Shown here piece by piece: positions 1 to 9,997 of a DNA stretch of 64,000 nt; within the stretch, counting starts at the first letter, position 1, and each line of letters opens with the position of its first letter. The stretch is from CAWBOY01 sp963790585. Its GTDB lineage: Bacteria > Planctomycetota > Planctomycetia > Gemmatales > Gemmataceae. The notes beneath the pieces are model-generated. The model had not been told where the DNA came from. It did no database searches and saw only the letters and a program-made list of their open reading frames with translations. Where the stretch lies: the NCBI GenBank assembly GCA_963790585.1, contig CAWBOY010000005.1:145463-209462 (forward strand), written 5' to 3'. Both the position numbers and the translations under genes were made by a program.

Positions 1-129
1 CGCAGCGGAGCGCAGCCGATGGGCGGCTCGCTTGTTTCGCGTCAGCTAACCGACTGGGTCGTCCAGGGTTCGGAAACCGCGCACATCACCGTTAGCAAGA
101 ACACGAAGACGACGCGCGCGGATGACTGA
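1..129 (+). CDS. 3' end of an unidentified CDS
   Basis: The first frame is open from base 1 to a TGA at 127-129 and gives 42 residues ending in VSKNTKTTRADD. Codon use (G/C-rich third positions) and composition look coding, and the next gene follows about 110 bases later on the same strand. Too little is left to name a family; the start lies outside the window. Confidence 0.5.
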   Translation, partial: RSGAQPMGGSLVSRQLTDWVVQGSETAHITVSKNTKTTRADD

Positions 130-239
130 AATTTTCAAGGGCAGCTTGGAGCGCTGCTAGCCCGAAGCGCAACCGACGGATTCGCAGACTTGCCCCGCGC
201 TTGCGCCTTGGGGCTGGGAAACTACTAAAGGGTAATTCC

Positions 240-2390
240 ATGGCCATACGCTCTCTGATAGCCCTGGTTGCCGTTGTCACTCTGACGCAGTCGGCCTCGG
301 CGGGCAAAGTCAAGGTTTGGAACTTCAACCAGCCGTCGCATTACGACAAGGCCAAGCTCCATCACCTGGTCATAAATAACGAAGGCGGAATCTCCCTGGC
401 CCGGCAATTGAAGCCATTGACCGGAATCGACGCGACTCATGTTTGGGATCTGATCGAAGACAAAGAGGGCAACCTTTTCGCGGCCACGGGCGAGGACGGG
501 AAGATATTCAAGGTTGCGCCCAATGGCACGATCTCCCTGGCCTACCAGGCGGAAGAAGGCCAGATCTTCTGCCTCGCAGCTGACGCCGAGGGCGTCATTT
601 ACGCGGGCGCCGGTCCCAAGGGACAGATCATCCGACTCGACGCCAAAGGCGGCACCGTGTTGTGCGACACCGGCGAGTCGTATGTCTGGTCGCTCGCTTA
701 TGACGACTTCACCAAATCGCTCTATGCCGGGACCGGCCCGAAAGGGCGGATTTACAAGGTCACGCCGGCAGGCCAGGCGAGCCTGTTTTACACGACCAAG
801 CAGGAGCATGTCTTGTGTGTCGCCACCGGAGCCGATGGCACAGTCTACGCGGGCACGGATAAAAACGGCGTCGTCTATCGCATCAATGAAAAAGGCAAAG
901 GATACGTGTTGCATCAGGCCGCTCAATCGGAGGTGCGCGCCATCAAGGTGACGGACCAAGCCATCTATGTCGGTACCAGTTCCCCGACGCGCCGGCGCGG
1001 CGGCTCGATCACCACAAGCCAAGACTCGGGCCGCGAAAGTGCCGCTGTCGCGGACAAAGAGGCTCCTGCCAGGGCATCCATCGAAAATGAACCCCGACAA
1101 AAATTGGCGGAGGCGAAGACAGTAAGCAAGTCTTCCACAACGGAAACGAAAGGCACGCCCGCGGCGGCGCCCAGCACACCTTCCGTAGGCGAAAATTCGG
1201 TCTATCGCATCGCGCGCGATGGCACGGTGCGCGAGATTTTTCGTGACAAGGTTGTTGTTCTGAGTTTGCTGCCCCGCGGCGAAAGACTCCTGATCGGCAC
1301 CGGCATGGATGGTCAGCTGTTCCAGGTGGACGAAACCACCAGCGAGCGCAGCGAGTTGGCTCGGCTCGATCATGGACAAATCTTGAGCCTGCGCAAGCGC
1401 AAAGACGGCTCGATCGTCCTGAGCGCAGGCGACCCGGGCAAGCTCTTTAGCCTTCAGGACAAATTCGTTTCCAAAGGGACGATTACCTCCGAAGTGCTCG
1501 ACGCCAAATCGATCAGCAAATGGGGCGCCCTCCGCTGGCAGGCCGAAACGCCATCGGGAACCAATCTGACCGTCGCCGTCCGCGCCGGTAACTGCTCCGA
1601 CCCCGATGACACCTGGAGCGACTGGAGCAACGAGCAGACCGATCCGGATAAAGCCATGATCGCCGCTCCCACAGGCCGATTTCTACAGTACCGGGTGACA
1701 ATGACCAGCACCGATCCGAAGGCGTCGCCGCGGTTGCGCGGTTTGTCGTTACGTTACGCTACCACCAACCAGGCACCCGAGATTACGAAAATCGATGTAC
1801 CGGACCTCAATAGCAGCAATATCGACAACCCCAAAAAGCTCCGCATCAAATGGACTGCCCAAGACGCCAACGAAGACGAACTGACCTATGCCGTCCTGGC
1901 CAAGAAAGAAGGCTGGAGTAGTTGGGTTCAGCTTGAGGACGAACTCGACAAGACCGAATTCGAGTGGGATACGACGACGACCCCTTCAGGTGTCTATCAA
2001 ATCAAAATCGTCGCCAGCGATCGCAGGGATAATTCGGACGTGGACGCGCTCACTGGCGAGCGCATCAGCACCCCGTTTGTCGTGTGCCATGACGAGCCTA
2101 AAGTCGCCGTCAAAGTGACCAAAGTCGTCGGCGATCAAGCCCTCGTCGAGGCAGAGGCCTCCTCGCCGCTGGCGCGACTGATCGGAGCCTCTTTCGCCGT
2201 GAACGGCAAGAAATGGACCAACGTCTTCCCCGCCGAGGGCCTGTTTGACAGCAAATCGGCGACCTTCAAATTCAAAGCCGAAGGGCTCAAACCCGGCAAT
2301 TATGTGATTGTGCTACGCGTGAAAGATGCCGCCGGGAACACGGGGTCCAAGGACGTGGTGTTTCAGGTTCCCGAACAATCAAAAAAGTAA
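240..2390 (+). CDS. secreted beta-propeller protein, C-terminal Ig/FN3-like part
   Basis: A 716-residue protein. The start at 240 is chosen because an AAAGGG ribosome site lies 7 bases upstream and the protein then opens with a clean Sec signal peptide (MAIRSLIALVAVVTLTQSASA). Residues about 50-300 hold repeated blades of the form 'G..G.I/YKV...G' (YAGTGPKGRIYKV, YAGTDKNGVVYRI), as in SMP-30/NHL-like propellers. A low-complexity Ser/Thr/Ala/Glu stretch (about residues 250-310) interrupts the propeller. The second half (about 430-710) looks like tandem beta-sandwich domains (W.D.SNEQTDPD, RIKWTAQDANEDELTY). Probably an envelope or periplasmic protein; substrate unknown. Proteins of this layout are common in planctomycetes. 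Confidence 0.8.
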   Translation: MAIRSLIALVAVVTLTQSASAGKVKVWNFNQPSHYDKAKLHHLVINNEGGISLARQLKPLTGIDATHVWDLIEDKEGNLFAATGEDGKIFKVAPNGTISLAYQAEEGQIFCLAADAEGVIYAGAGPKGQIIRLDAKGGTVLCDTGESYVWSLAYDDFTKSLYAGTGPKGRIYKVTPAGQASLFYTTKQEHVLCVATGADGTVYAGTDKNGVVYRINEKGKGYVLHQAAQSEVRAIKVTDQAIYVGTSSPTRRRGGSITTSQDSGRESAAVADKEAPARASIENEPRQKLAEAKTVSKSSTTETKGTPAAAPSTPSVGENSVYRIARDGTVREIFRDKVVVLSLLPRGERLLIGTGMDGQLFQVDETTSERSELARLDHGQILSLRKRKDGSIVLSAGDPGKLFSLQDKFVSKGTITSEVLDAKSISKWGALRWQAETPSGTNLTVAVRAGNCSDPDDTWSDWSNEQTDPDKAMIAAPTGRFLQYRVTMTSTDPKASPRLRGLSLRYATTNQAPEITKIDVPDLNSSNIDNPKKLRIKWTAQDANEDELTYAVLAKKEGWSSWVQLEDELDKTEFEWDTTTTPSGVYQIKIVASDRRDNSDVDALTGERISTPFVVCHDEPKVAVKVTKVVGDQALVEAEASSPLARLIGASFAVNGKKWTNVFPAEGLFDSKSATFKFKAEGLKPGNYVIVLRVKDAAGNTGSKDVVFQVPEQSKK

Positions 2391-2399
2391 GACAACCAA

Positions 2400-2474
2400 C
2401 CGAGCCTGAAGCGTCAGCGAAAAGTATTTGTATTTGAATTATCAAAATGCTCTTCGCTAACGCTTCAGGCTCGG
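2400..2474. repeat. inverted repeat after the propeller gene (GCGTCAGCGA type)
   Basis: Arms of 22 bases at 2400-2421 and 2453-2474 match at 21 of 22 positions and flank a 31-base AT-rich loop. The arm (CGAGCCTGAAGCGTCAGCGA) shares its GCGTCAGCGA core with inverted repeats at 21621-21693 and, more weakly, 53426-53504. It begins 10 bases after the stop codon at 2390 and may serve as a transcription end. The rest of the gap to 2707 shows nothing. Confidence 0.6.
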
Positions 2475-2707
2475 CAATTGCGCCATCGGCAGTTGCGCCC
2501 GGAAACACAACTCGTCGTCATGGTCTTCGCCATGACAACCGTGGGCGAAAATAACTAGCGCCGTCAACAGAAACCAAGCGAGCGTTCGCAACCAGGCGCG
2601 GGCGGGCCAAGCGATGGCCTTATCGCGCGGCACAGCGCGAACACGAATCGCATACCCCAGAATTCGGGAACGCAAGCCGCGACATCGTAGATCTTTTGTA
2701 TCGAAAA

Positions 2708-3585
2708 TCATCGCAAGCACAGGTGAAGAAATAGAATCGCCTCATCGATCGACTTTCGGAGCGGTTCGCCGCGCCAGCCGTGTCCTTCGCCGTCGAGCGT
2801 GACAAGCTTTCCGACTCGGCCCTCTTTGTTCAGCTTTTCGGCCATGCGCTTCGACTGCTCGTGTGCAACTACTTTATCCGCGGTGCCGTGAAAAAACAAA
2901 AAGGGCGGCACTCCTTCAAGGAGTAGCTCAGCGGCGACGCCTTCTTATAAAGCTCCGGCTTCTCTGCCTTGGTTCCGCCCATCAGCGGCTCGATGTTGGT
3001 CTTGAGCGCAATCGGACCAAGGTCATCGCCGCCGAGGTCGGTCGGGCCGAAAAAACTAACTACGGCCTGAACCCGGCTCGATTCGTCGGGATTGCCGCCG
3101 CTGCCGTCCAGGCCGTCGGCCCGTACCGTCACGCCGAGGAGGCAGGCGAGATGGCCGCCGGCGGAAAAGCCGAGGGCACCGATCTTGTCGGTGTTGCCAT
3201 TATATTTTTTCCCGTTGACTCGGAGCCAACGAATAGCCGCCTTGCAGTCTTCGAGCGGCGCCGGGAAGGGGTTTTGCGGAGCGAGTCGATAATCGGGTGA
3301 GACGGCTACGAATCCTTTTCGTGCCAACGTGTCGATCGTCTGCGCCAGCTGTTCGCGCTCGCCGCTGATCCAACCGCCGCCATGAATGCAGACGACTATC
3401 GGATAGAGGCCTTTGTCGTCACGAGGCCAGGCTATGTCGAGCTTGAGATCCTTGTCCCCGCCCTTGCCGAATACGATGCCGTGTTCGACCTCGATATCGA
3501 GCCTATTGCGCGGCTCTTGCATCGACCCGGTCGTGGTGAGCAAGAGAAAAAACGAGCCGAACAGCGGTAAGAGGATTCGGGACAT
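2708..3585 (-). pseudogene. secreted alpha/beta hydrolase (esterase/lipase type), frameshifted
   Basis: Start at 3585 has a perfect AGGAGG 7 bases upstream and opens a signal peptide (MSRILLPLFGSFFLLLTTTG). The oxyanion motif HGGGW and nucleophile elbow GFSAGG are present, followed by SPLSY; the catalytic His context GEGHGW lies near the end. This is the acetyl-esterase/BD-FAE type fold (hormone-sensitive-lipase-like). The frame breaks at about 2911: restoring one G gives KEVPPFLFFHGTADK and a normal 292-residue protein. Without it the product ends early and loses the catalytic Asp/His part. A second member of this broad family at 49075-49961 is broken in the same way. Confidence 0.8.
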
Positions 3586-3756
3586 AGATCGACCTCCTGT
3601 CGAGAACGAGGCGCGGAATTTCCTTGCGCCGCGGGGCGAACACATACTATCCTTGCGATAAGTAATAAACACAATAGCGAAGCAAGCGGGTATGCCTGTT
3701 GATATTGCCCCTGGCAAGCAAGGCAGGGCGGGCGGACCAATGTAAAAATGCATCCG

Positions 3757-3831
3757 GTTTGCATCTCGGTCCAGCGCTCTAAATGGCTGGTATTATTGGT
3801 CTTATATCGACAAAATGACCGAGATGCAAAC
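3757..3831. repeat. 15-bp perfect inverted repeat in a 460-base gap
   Basis: GTTTGCATCTCGGTC at 3757-3771 is repeated in inverse at 3817-3831 around a 45-base AT-rich loop. It sits between the divergent starts of the esterase (3585) and the next gene (4046), so an operator, a shared regulatory hairpin or a remnant of a small mobile element are all possible. Nothing else was seen in 3586-4045. Confidence 0.55.
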
Positions 3832-4045
3832 AAATCCCGAGTCAACCGCCCTGTCTTGCGTAGTGGTCTAATCGATCCCCTACTGCCAAAACCGAGCGGC
3901 ACCGCCGCGCTTTGGAAAGTAACTCCACTTCCCGTTGCTACAAGATGCTAACGCGTTGTATAACCTTGGACGTTAAGCTGTCTGACCTGCCCCATTACTG
4001 AGGGTAGGATTGCCACGCTCGGACCAGGGCAGGGAGGCTCGACTC

Positions 4046-5329
4046 ATGCGTCTATCGCTTTTTCGCACGCTGTTATTGACGCTCGCCGGCTGTCTGATGC
4101 TGTCGCTTACCTATGCCCAGGAGCGGCTGGGCTCTGCGCCGCTCCAGAACTCCGCCGCGCTCTCCATACCGGGGGATCGGGGCGCAGTTTCTCCGCAAGG
4201 GTCGATATCGCCTGATTTCTCCAAGCTCTCTCCATTACAACAACAGATGCGGCTAAGCTGCTTGCGTGGCGCCGATTGGCTTTACAACATGAACGGCGTC
4301 AAAGGCCGATTTCTCTATGGCTACTTGCCCGCCCTCAAAACGAGTCTCGAGGGCGATAATTATCTGAAACAAGCCGGGTCCGCGTTCGCTCTGGCCAAGG
4401 CGGCCCGGCTCACTGGCCAGGAAAGGCTTGCCGTTCGGGCGACGCAAGCGCTCTTGTCGTTGCTCGACGAGACGATTGTCGATCCCAACGATCCACAGGT
4501 TCGTTGCACGCTCCTGCCTTCGGTCGTGGTCAATCGCCTCGGGGCCGCCGGTATACTGGTCGCGGCCATCTGCGAGTTGCCCAACCCCCAGGCCGATCTG
4601 ATCGAGAAGTCGGAACAGCTCTGTAACTTCATACGCCGTCAGGCGCACGGCGATGGCTCGCTGCGTTGCGACGATGCCGCCTCCATGGCGCAGTCGGATC
4701 AAACCGTCAGCATCAGCGAATATCCGGGCCTGGCCCTCTACGGACTGATGCGGAGCCAGACTATTCGACCCGCCTCCTGGAAGATCGATTTAGTGACCAA
4801 AGCCGTCACCTTCTACCGTCCCTGGTGGCAGCAAAACAAGGATCGCAATTTCACGACCTGGCACTCCGCCGCCTACGCAGAGGCGTTTCTCGTCACCAAG
4901 AATAAGGTGTTCGCGGAATGTGTCTTTGAAATGAATGATTGGCTCTGCGCCCTGCAATACATGCCGGACGCTCAGCATCCCCTGTGGGGCGGCGGCTTTC
5001 GCGCTAGCTCCGAGGGTGTCGCGGCAGAGACTACACCGCAAGTCGACTCCGCGTTCTGTGCCGAGAGCCTGGCTCAAGCCTGCCGCGTCACCCGTGAATG
5101 CGGTGACGTCAGCCGCCACCAGCGCTACACGGACGCGATTGAACGCTGCCTCCAGTTTCTGACGACGTTGCAATTCACCGAGGGCAATACCCAACACTAC
5201 GCTGACTGGTATCGCCCGCGGCTAGTCGGTGCCTTCTACGCATCGCAACAGGACGGCAATCTCCGCATCGACTACGCCCAGCACGCGGTCTGCGCGATGG
5301 GGTTCTACCTCGAATATGCGTCGCGTTGA
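4046..5329 (+). CDS. secreted protein, possible alpha/alpha toroid fold
   Basis: 427 residues. The ATG at 4046 has GGGAGG about 8 bases upstream and starts a signal peptide (MRLSLFRTLLLTLAGCLMLS). LAGC could also read as a lipobox, but the hydrophobic run continues past the Cys, so ordinary Sec cleavage after TYAQ is preferred. The rest is Ala/Leu-rich helical segments with Trp/Tyr-Pro motifs (FYRPWWQQNKDRNFTTWHSAAYAEAF, split here as two pieces FYRPWWQQNK and TTWHSAAYAEAF) that suggest an alpha/alpha toroid as in glycosidases or terpenoid-cyclase-like folds. No catalytic motif recognised; function unknown. Confidence 0.7.
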   Translation: MRLSLFRTLLLTLAGCLMLSLTYAQERLGSAPLQNSAALSIPGDRGAVSPQGSISPDFSKLSPLQQQMRLSCLRGADWLYNMNGVKGRFLYGYLPALKTSLEGDNYLKQAGSAFALAKAARLTGQERLAVRATQALLSLLDETIVDPNDPQVRCTLLPSVVVNRLGAAGILVAAICELPNPQADLIEKSEQLCNFIRRQAHGDGSLRCDDAASMAQSDQTVSISEYPGLALYGLMRSQTIRPASWKIDLVTKAVTFYRPWWQQNKDRNFTTWHSAAYAEAFLVTKNKVFAECVFEMNDWLCALQYMPDAQHPLWGGGFRASSEGVAAETTPQVDSAFCAESLAQACRVTRECGDVSRHQRYTDAIERCLQFLTTLQFTEGNTQHYADWYRPRLVGAFYASQQDGNLRIDYAQHAVCAMGFYLEYASR

Positions 5330-5345
5330 GCGGGTGTATTTATAT

Positions 5346-5388
5346 AGCCCGGCGTTCATGCCGGGTCTGACCCCCGGCAAGCCGGGGG
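5346..5388. terminator. two GC hairpins flanked by A/T, likely transcription end
   Basis: CCCGGC/GCCGGG (5348-5353 and 5360-5365) and CCCCCGGC-AA-GCCGGGGG (5371-5388) form two adjacent hairpins, bordered by TATTTATATAG and CTAAATAAATAC. They lie just after the stop codon at 5329. No classic T-run follows, so terminator function is inferred from position only. Confidence 0.45.
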
Positions 5389-5406
5389 CTAAATAAATAC
5401 GGAACC

Positions 5407-5486
5407 GTGGCCGGGGTCGGTACTCCGACCCCGGTTCCCGAGAGCCACTAACGCTATACCGGGGTCGGAGTACCGACCCCGGCCAC
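5407..5486. repeat. pair of inverted palindromic units (CCGGGGTCGG type)
   Basis: Each unit is itself a palindrome, CCGGGGTCGG-4-CCGACCCCGG (5411-5434 and 5459-5482), and the two units are inverted copies of each other: GTGGCCGGGG... in the first and ...CCCCGGCCAC in the second. The same paired layout recurs at 17721-17805, so this is a dispersed intergenic repeat. It lies between two convergent genes. Confidence 0.75.
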
Positions 5487-5515
5487 GACTTGCCTTTGAG
5501 CGCGTTTGTTCGCTG

Positions 5516-6373
5516 CTACCCCTTCTTCGGCAACCGCCCTTTTACAGAACGGCCCGTCTTGCCGGCAGCCTTCGGTTTCGACGCCGTGACTTTCGCGCCC
5601 ACTTTTGCCTTCGCTGCCACGCGCTTCGCTGGCTTCTTCGAGGCGGCGGGCGCCTCATCCACATTCTCTGCTTCCGCTAACTCGATCCCGAAGACATCCG
5701 CCACATCGGCCGCTGCGAGGGTTTTCTTCTTCGTCGAGGTTTTCTTACCGACGCCGGCTACCGCCTCTTCGACCAATTCCAGGTGATCGGCATTGCGAAG
5801 CTTGAACAGTAGCTCCGGTTGGTGGTCGAGGCGCGCTCCGACTCCGTACATGACCGCCGCGACGTGTTTGCACATGCCAGCCCAGTCAGGGCAGGAGCAG
5901 GACATCTTGATTTCGCTTGGCTTGGGAAACAGGCCGCCTTCGCGGGCCGTGACCGTGGTGATGACATTGTTCGATAGCTTCCCGGCAAGCAACTCCACGA
6001 TGGAGCCAATCTGACCCGCGCAACGCGCTTTGATTCTATGCCATTCCTTGGTCGGCAGGGGCGTGATCGTGATGGCGACCTCGTACAACTCCGACCCGCT
6101 GACCAACGCCGTGACTTTGCCCGGTTGAATCTGTATGTCCACCACCGAGCCGTTGCGGACATAGGTCCGGCCACGGGGCAGGCGATTTTCAAAGTCGCTG
6201 TAAGACTCCAGGTTCTCGCACCAGGCCGTGCCCCAAAACGTCTTGGCGATGTTACGACCTTCGATCACGACCGGGGTAACTGCCTGTCCTTTTTTCTGGC
6301 GCTTCGCAATCTCGCGCGCCGCTTTAGCCCGCCGCTCTGACACCGACACATAGGGCCGAAAGAAAAACCCCAT
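5516..6373 (-). CDS. SWIM zinc-finger domain protein
   Basis: 285 residues. The zinc-binding SWIM motif CxCxnCxH is CSCPDWAGMCKH at about residues 156-168. The N-terminal half (KTFWGTAWCENLESYSDFENRLPRG) is typical of the SWIM proteins that partner SNF2/HepA-type helicases. The C-terminal 80 residues are a Lys/Ala/Pro-rich tail that probably binds nucleic acid. AAGGAG lies 6 bases before the ATG at 6373. SWIM genes usually sit directly downstream of a SNF2 helicase; here that partner (14405-17110, same strand) is separated by about 8 kb of mobile DNA, so transcription of this gene may have changed. Confidence 0.88.
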   Translation of the reverse strand: MGFFFRPYVSVSERRAKAAREIAKRQKKGQAVTPVVIEGRNIAKTFWGTAWCENLESYSDFENRLPRGRTYVRNGSVVDIQIQPGKVTALVSGSELYEVAITITPLPTKEWHRIKARCAGQIGSIVELLAGKLSNNVITTVTAREGGLFPKPSEIKMSCSCPDWAGMCKHVAAVMYGVGARLDHQPELLFKLRNADHLELVEEAVAGVGKKTSTKKKTLAAADVADVFGIELAEAENVDEAPAASKKPAKRVAAKAKVGAKVTASKPKAAGKTGRSVKGRLPKKG

Positions 6374-6447
6374 GTAAGACTCCTTCCATGTAGAAATCGG
6401 GCGAAGTTCTTCTTCCCATAGTATTATACGTGCACACCGTGGCCACC

Positions 6448-8066
6448 TAAGTTCAAGTTTCGCACATTCCGGCGCATAAATCTAGCGCTGGGGCCGGTGA
6501 TTTTTGACGGTCCGTCGAGTCACATGTGCCGGGATTGGTTGAAAAAAGACGGCGAGCAGCTGTCTCATCCGACTCGGCTGAGAAGCTCGGTAATCTGGGT
6601 GAGCCAGGTTTTTAGGCGACACCGTTTTGGAAGCAGTGTGTCGGTTTTCTCTTGGCAACTGACACGCCGTAGGGTGGTCAAAAGATCAGCAAACGAAGGC
6701 TCTTGTTTGCGTCGATACCACGGGCGGTACGGAAACTGGAGGAAGCGGTGACCCATCTGGTGGAACCAGACGACAACCAGGCTATACAGCAGCAGAGCCA
6801 TCGGTGCGGTCCGCTGGACGGCCAGGGGCAAGCGGTTGGCAGGGTCTTCCAGCCCCAAAAATTGTTTGCAATTCTCGAAGGTGCATTCGATGGCCCAACG
6901 GCACGCATAGGTGGAGAGGATGTTGCGGGCATCCCAGTCAAGGTTGGTGCAGTAAAACATTTGATCGGGCCTTTTACCTTGAAGATCACGTGTCAAGACG
7001 ATGGTCAAAAGACGCTGGCCACCAGCCTTGTAGTACAAGGCTTGCTGGGTTTTGACCTGTAGGACAGCATGGAGTCCGAACTGATCGAAGTGGAGTTCCG
7101 TCCAGGGCTGCGTGGCATCGTCGGCCCATTGGGCCATGCTCGGCAAACGTGTACCCTTCTTTCGAGGAGCCCCTTTGCCTTTTGTCGTACGTGGCTGTGG
7201 GAGAGCATAAAGGGCGCCTTTGGGATGGACGTGGCTGATCAAGTGAACGTTGGCCGGGAGGTAGGACAGAACGCTCCTGCCGCCATAGGCACTGTCGCCT
7301 GTAACGACGATTTCGTCTTGAGGAAACCAGGTAGAGACCAAGGAAATCAACTCGACGGCCAGTTCGGGCCGGGTGCGATGGTTGGGGTCGGCCTTGGTCT
7401 TGGCGGCTTTGGCTTTGCTCTTTTTTCCCTTGGTGAGACCTTGGCGATTGCGATACAACCTCATGGTGATTGGTAAGGCAAAGACTTTGGTGGGTGCCCA
7501 GAAGGGGTGGGCGATGACGAGGCAGAGGACGACCCAATCGTGTCCCCAACTAACAAGAGGTTTGGCGCGGCTGGAGATGAGGGGATCGTAGTGCATGCCG
7601 GCGCCGTAAACAGTGAGGCCACGTTTACGACACAAGGTATCATCGACGGCCCACGACAAGGAAGCGCCCAGGGCGAACACGCGTGCCACTAATTTGGCCA
7701 GGTGCAAAGACAAGACATCCCTATCCCAGGCGGCATGACTGAAAAAGCGATGGAAGCGGCACCAGTGTCCGTTGTCGAGGTTGCCTCCCGTGAAGATGAC
7801 GTCGGTGACGTAGCGGCGGCGTGGAGAGAGAACCCAGCCGGAGATGATCTCGACGAAGGTCTGAAAGGTTGGGGCGGTGAAAACAGGAACGAAATGCTGT
7901 AGCAGAGCAACGAAAGAGGCGGTAACTTCCATAGATCGGCTTCCTTGCCACGGGGCGACCTGGAATAGTAGATGATCCCAAGTTACCAAACCGAGCCGGG
8001 AAGCCGAACTTTTTTCTCCCGCGAGATGCTGCCAACAGACCCTAAAATGTGCGAAACTTGAACTAA
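6448..8066. mobile_element. IS701-like insertion sequence
   Basis: 18-bp perfect terminal inverted repeats GTTCAAGTTTCGCACATT (6451-6468) and its inverse (8046-8063) bracket one transposase gene. TAA directly outside both ends (6448-6450, 8064-8066) is the likely target duplication; CTAA reads on both sides too, but then overlaps one repeat end, which fits the YTAR target of IS701 elements. The element sits exactly at the outer left end of the IS4-family element described next. Confidence 0.82.
6565..7932 (-). CDS. IS701-like (DDE_5-type) transposase
   Basis: About 455 residues. The ATG at 7932 (MEVTASFVALLQHFVP) is preferred over a TTG 57 bases upstream because AAGGA precedes it. A DDE triad is visible: AVDDT near residue 100, VTGDSAYGG in the middle, and Glu in RWAIECTFENCKQFLGLEDP near residue 370. 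A Lys-rich loop (TKGKKSKAKAAKTK) follows the first Asp. The gene appears intact, so this element may still be active. Confidence 0.82.
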   Translation of the reverse strand: MEVTASFVALLQHFVPVFTAPTFQTFVEIISGWVLSPRRRYVTDVIFTGGNLDNGHWCRFHRFFSHAAWDRDVLSLHLAKLVARVFALGASLSWAVDDTLCRKRGLTVYGAGMHYDPLISSRAKPLVSWGHDWVVLCLVIAHPFWAPTKVFALPITMRLYRNRQGLTKGKKSKAKAAKTKADPNHRTRPELAVELISLVSTWFPQDEIVVTGDSAYGGRSVLSYLPANVHLISHVHPKGALYALPQPRTTKGKGAPRKKGTRLPSMAQWADDATQPWTELHFDQFGLHAVLQVKTQQALYYKAGGQRLLTIVLTRDLQGKRPDQMFYCTNLDWDARNILSTYACRWAIECTFENCKQFLGLEDPANRLPLAVQRTAPMALLLYSLVVVWFHQMGHRFLQFPYRPWYRRKQEPSFADLLTTLRRVSCQEKTDTLLPKRCRLKTWLTQITELLSRVG

Positions 8067-8373
8067 GAGCCTATCCGAAAAAGGGGACGGGCACCATTGC
8101 CGGAACGGCCCGAAGGGTGCTTCGCACAATGGTACCTGACCCGAATGGCACTTCCATCCCCAACATATTATATAGTAACAACTTATGAAATCCATTCCCT
8201 CCTCCTAAATGCGTCAGCCGGTCCTCGATTACGGCCTTTCGCGGGCCCGGTCCTTTCCCTTCTATAGCCGGCCTTTTCTAAGCCTGGTACGGATTTTCCA
8301 CCTTGAGACGCTCTGGCGTTCGAGATGGATCATCGTCTCGTCGCCTCCTTCGATGGGACCAATTTTTTCGATT

Positions 8374-8891
8374 TCAAGCTTGTAATAATTCCGCCCGTTC
8401 CTCGACGCGTGGCTTGAGCATTCGGGAATAGCCTTTCGGTCGTCGTTTGACTTTGCGTGGCTCGCAGCGATCGGGACGGTTGCCCACGCGATGCGTGCCG
8501 ATCGCTCGCAGCAGCGCCTGAATACGCAACGGCAAGTCCGCGGGAGTGGAAGTCAGCAATAGAGTGCGGTATTCAGCCAACGTTTGTAGGGCTCCAGTGA
8601 AACTGAGGTGACGCGGCGTCACGTCATGCGCACGCGCGGCCTGTGCCATTACCTGGCGAACCAGATTGTACGCCAACAAGTTGGTCCATATCTCCTTCCG
8701 CACCATACCTGGAGTTTTGCAGCGCAAAATCTCCATACTCATGTGGGTCTTGATAGAACGGAGATCAATCTCCCCATTCCAACGTTTGTGGTACAGCTCC
8801 GTAATCGCCTCCAGCGGATACGTCTCAGGGTCGGTGAAGGTCGTGACCACTACCAATTCACGTACCCGGCATCCCCGCGTGGTTATGGAGG
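8374..8891 (-). pseudogene. IS4-family transposase, C-terminal part
   Basis: Carries the IS4 signature Y-(2)-R-(3)-E-(6)-K as YHKRWNGEIDLRSIK, then MSMEILRCKTP and the usual helical tail, ending at a TAG at 8374. The N-terminal part is at 11314-12202. Removing the IS630 insertion with one TA joins REVR directly to TSITTRGCRVRELVVVTTFTD in frame, giving a 468-residue transposase of normal length. As it stands neither part is functional. Confidence 0.85.
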
Positions 8892-9997
8892 TATTACCCT
8901 GGCACGGTAGTTGCTCACTAATCTAGAATTACAAGTACCTCAGCCCGAGCTTCGAGGTGTTACTATGTCTATTACTCTTCCCGATGCCCGCCATCTCTCG
9001 GACGATTCGTTGGAGACCTTGCGTTTACGTGCCTTGCATGGCTTGGAGCTTGGCTATTCCGAAACCGATCTCGCCGAACTCCTCGGCGTCCGCCGCGAAA
9101 CCATCTCCCGCTGGAATACCGCCTATTACGCCGAAGGCTTGGACGCCCTGCCCGGCGGGCGCACCGGCCGGCCTTTGGGCTCGGGCCGTATGCTCTCCGA
9201 GGCCCAAGCTCAAACCATTCGCGACCAGATCGACTACTTCTCGCCCCAGCAAGTGGGCCTGAAACACGCCCTGTGGACACGCCAAGCCGTCGCCGACCTC
9301 ATCCGAAGAGATCTCGGCATCGAACTGGCCCTACGCACCGTGGGCAAGTATCTCCAACGCTGGGGCTACACCTCCAAAAAGCCCGCCCGCAAGTCGCGTC
9401 ACCAAGATCCCGATGAAGTCGAACAGTGGTTGCAGGATACCTATCCGGCCATTGAGGCCCAAGCCCAACGAGACAACGCGGAGATTTTGTGGGCGGATGA
9501 GGTTGGCGTGCAGGCCGACCACCATCCCGGTTCGGGTTATGCCCGCCGGGGCGAGCGTGCCACCATGGAGGTGCCGCAACCACATCTGCGGGTCAATCAG
9601 ATCTCGGCGATCAGCAATGAGGGCACGGTGCGTTTTATGACGTACAAGGGGTCGTTCACGGCGGAAGTCTTTCTCCAGTTCTTGACTCTCTTGATCAGTG
9701 GGGCGAAGCGGAAGATTCTGTTGATCGTGGACCAGTTGGGCTCCCACACCAAGGCGGAGGTACAGTCCTGGGTAGAGGCGCGTCAGGAGCAGATCGAGTT
9801 GTTTTACCTGCCGACGTATTCGCCGGAACTCAATCCGGTGGAATATTTGAACAATGACATGAAGGGGAACATCAACAAGGCTGGCCTGCCGCCGGACAAG
9901 CCGACGTTGCAAGAGCGGTTGTTCGGATTCATGAGGAAGTTGAGCGGGATGCCTCGACATGTTATGAGTTATTTCCTTCATCCGCAGACCCAATATG

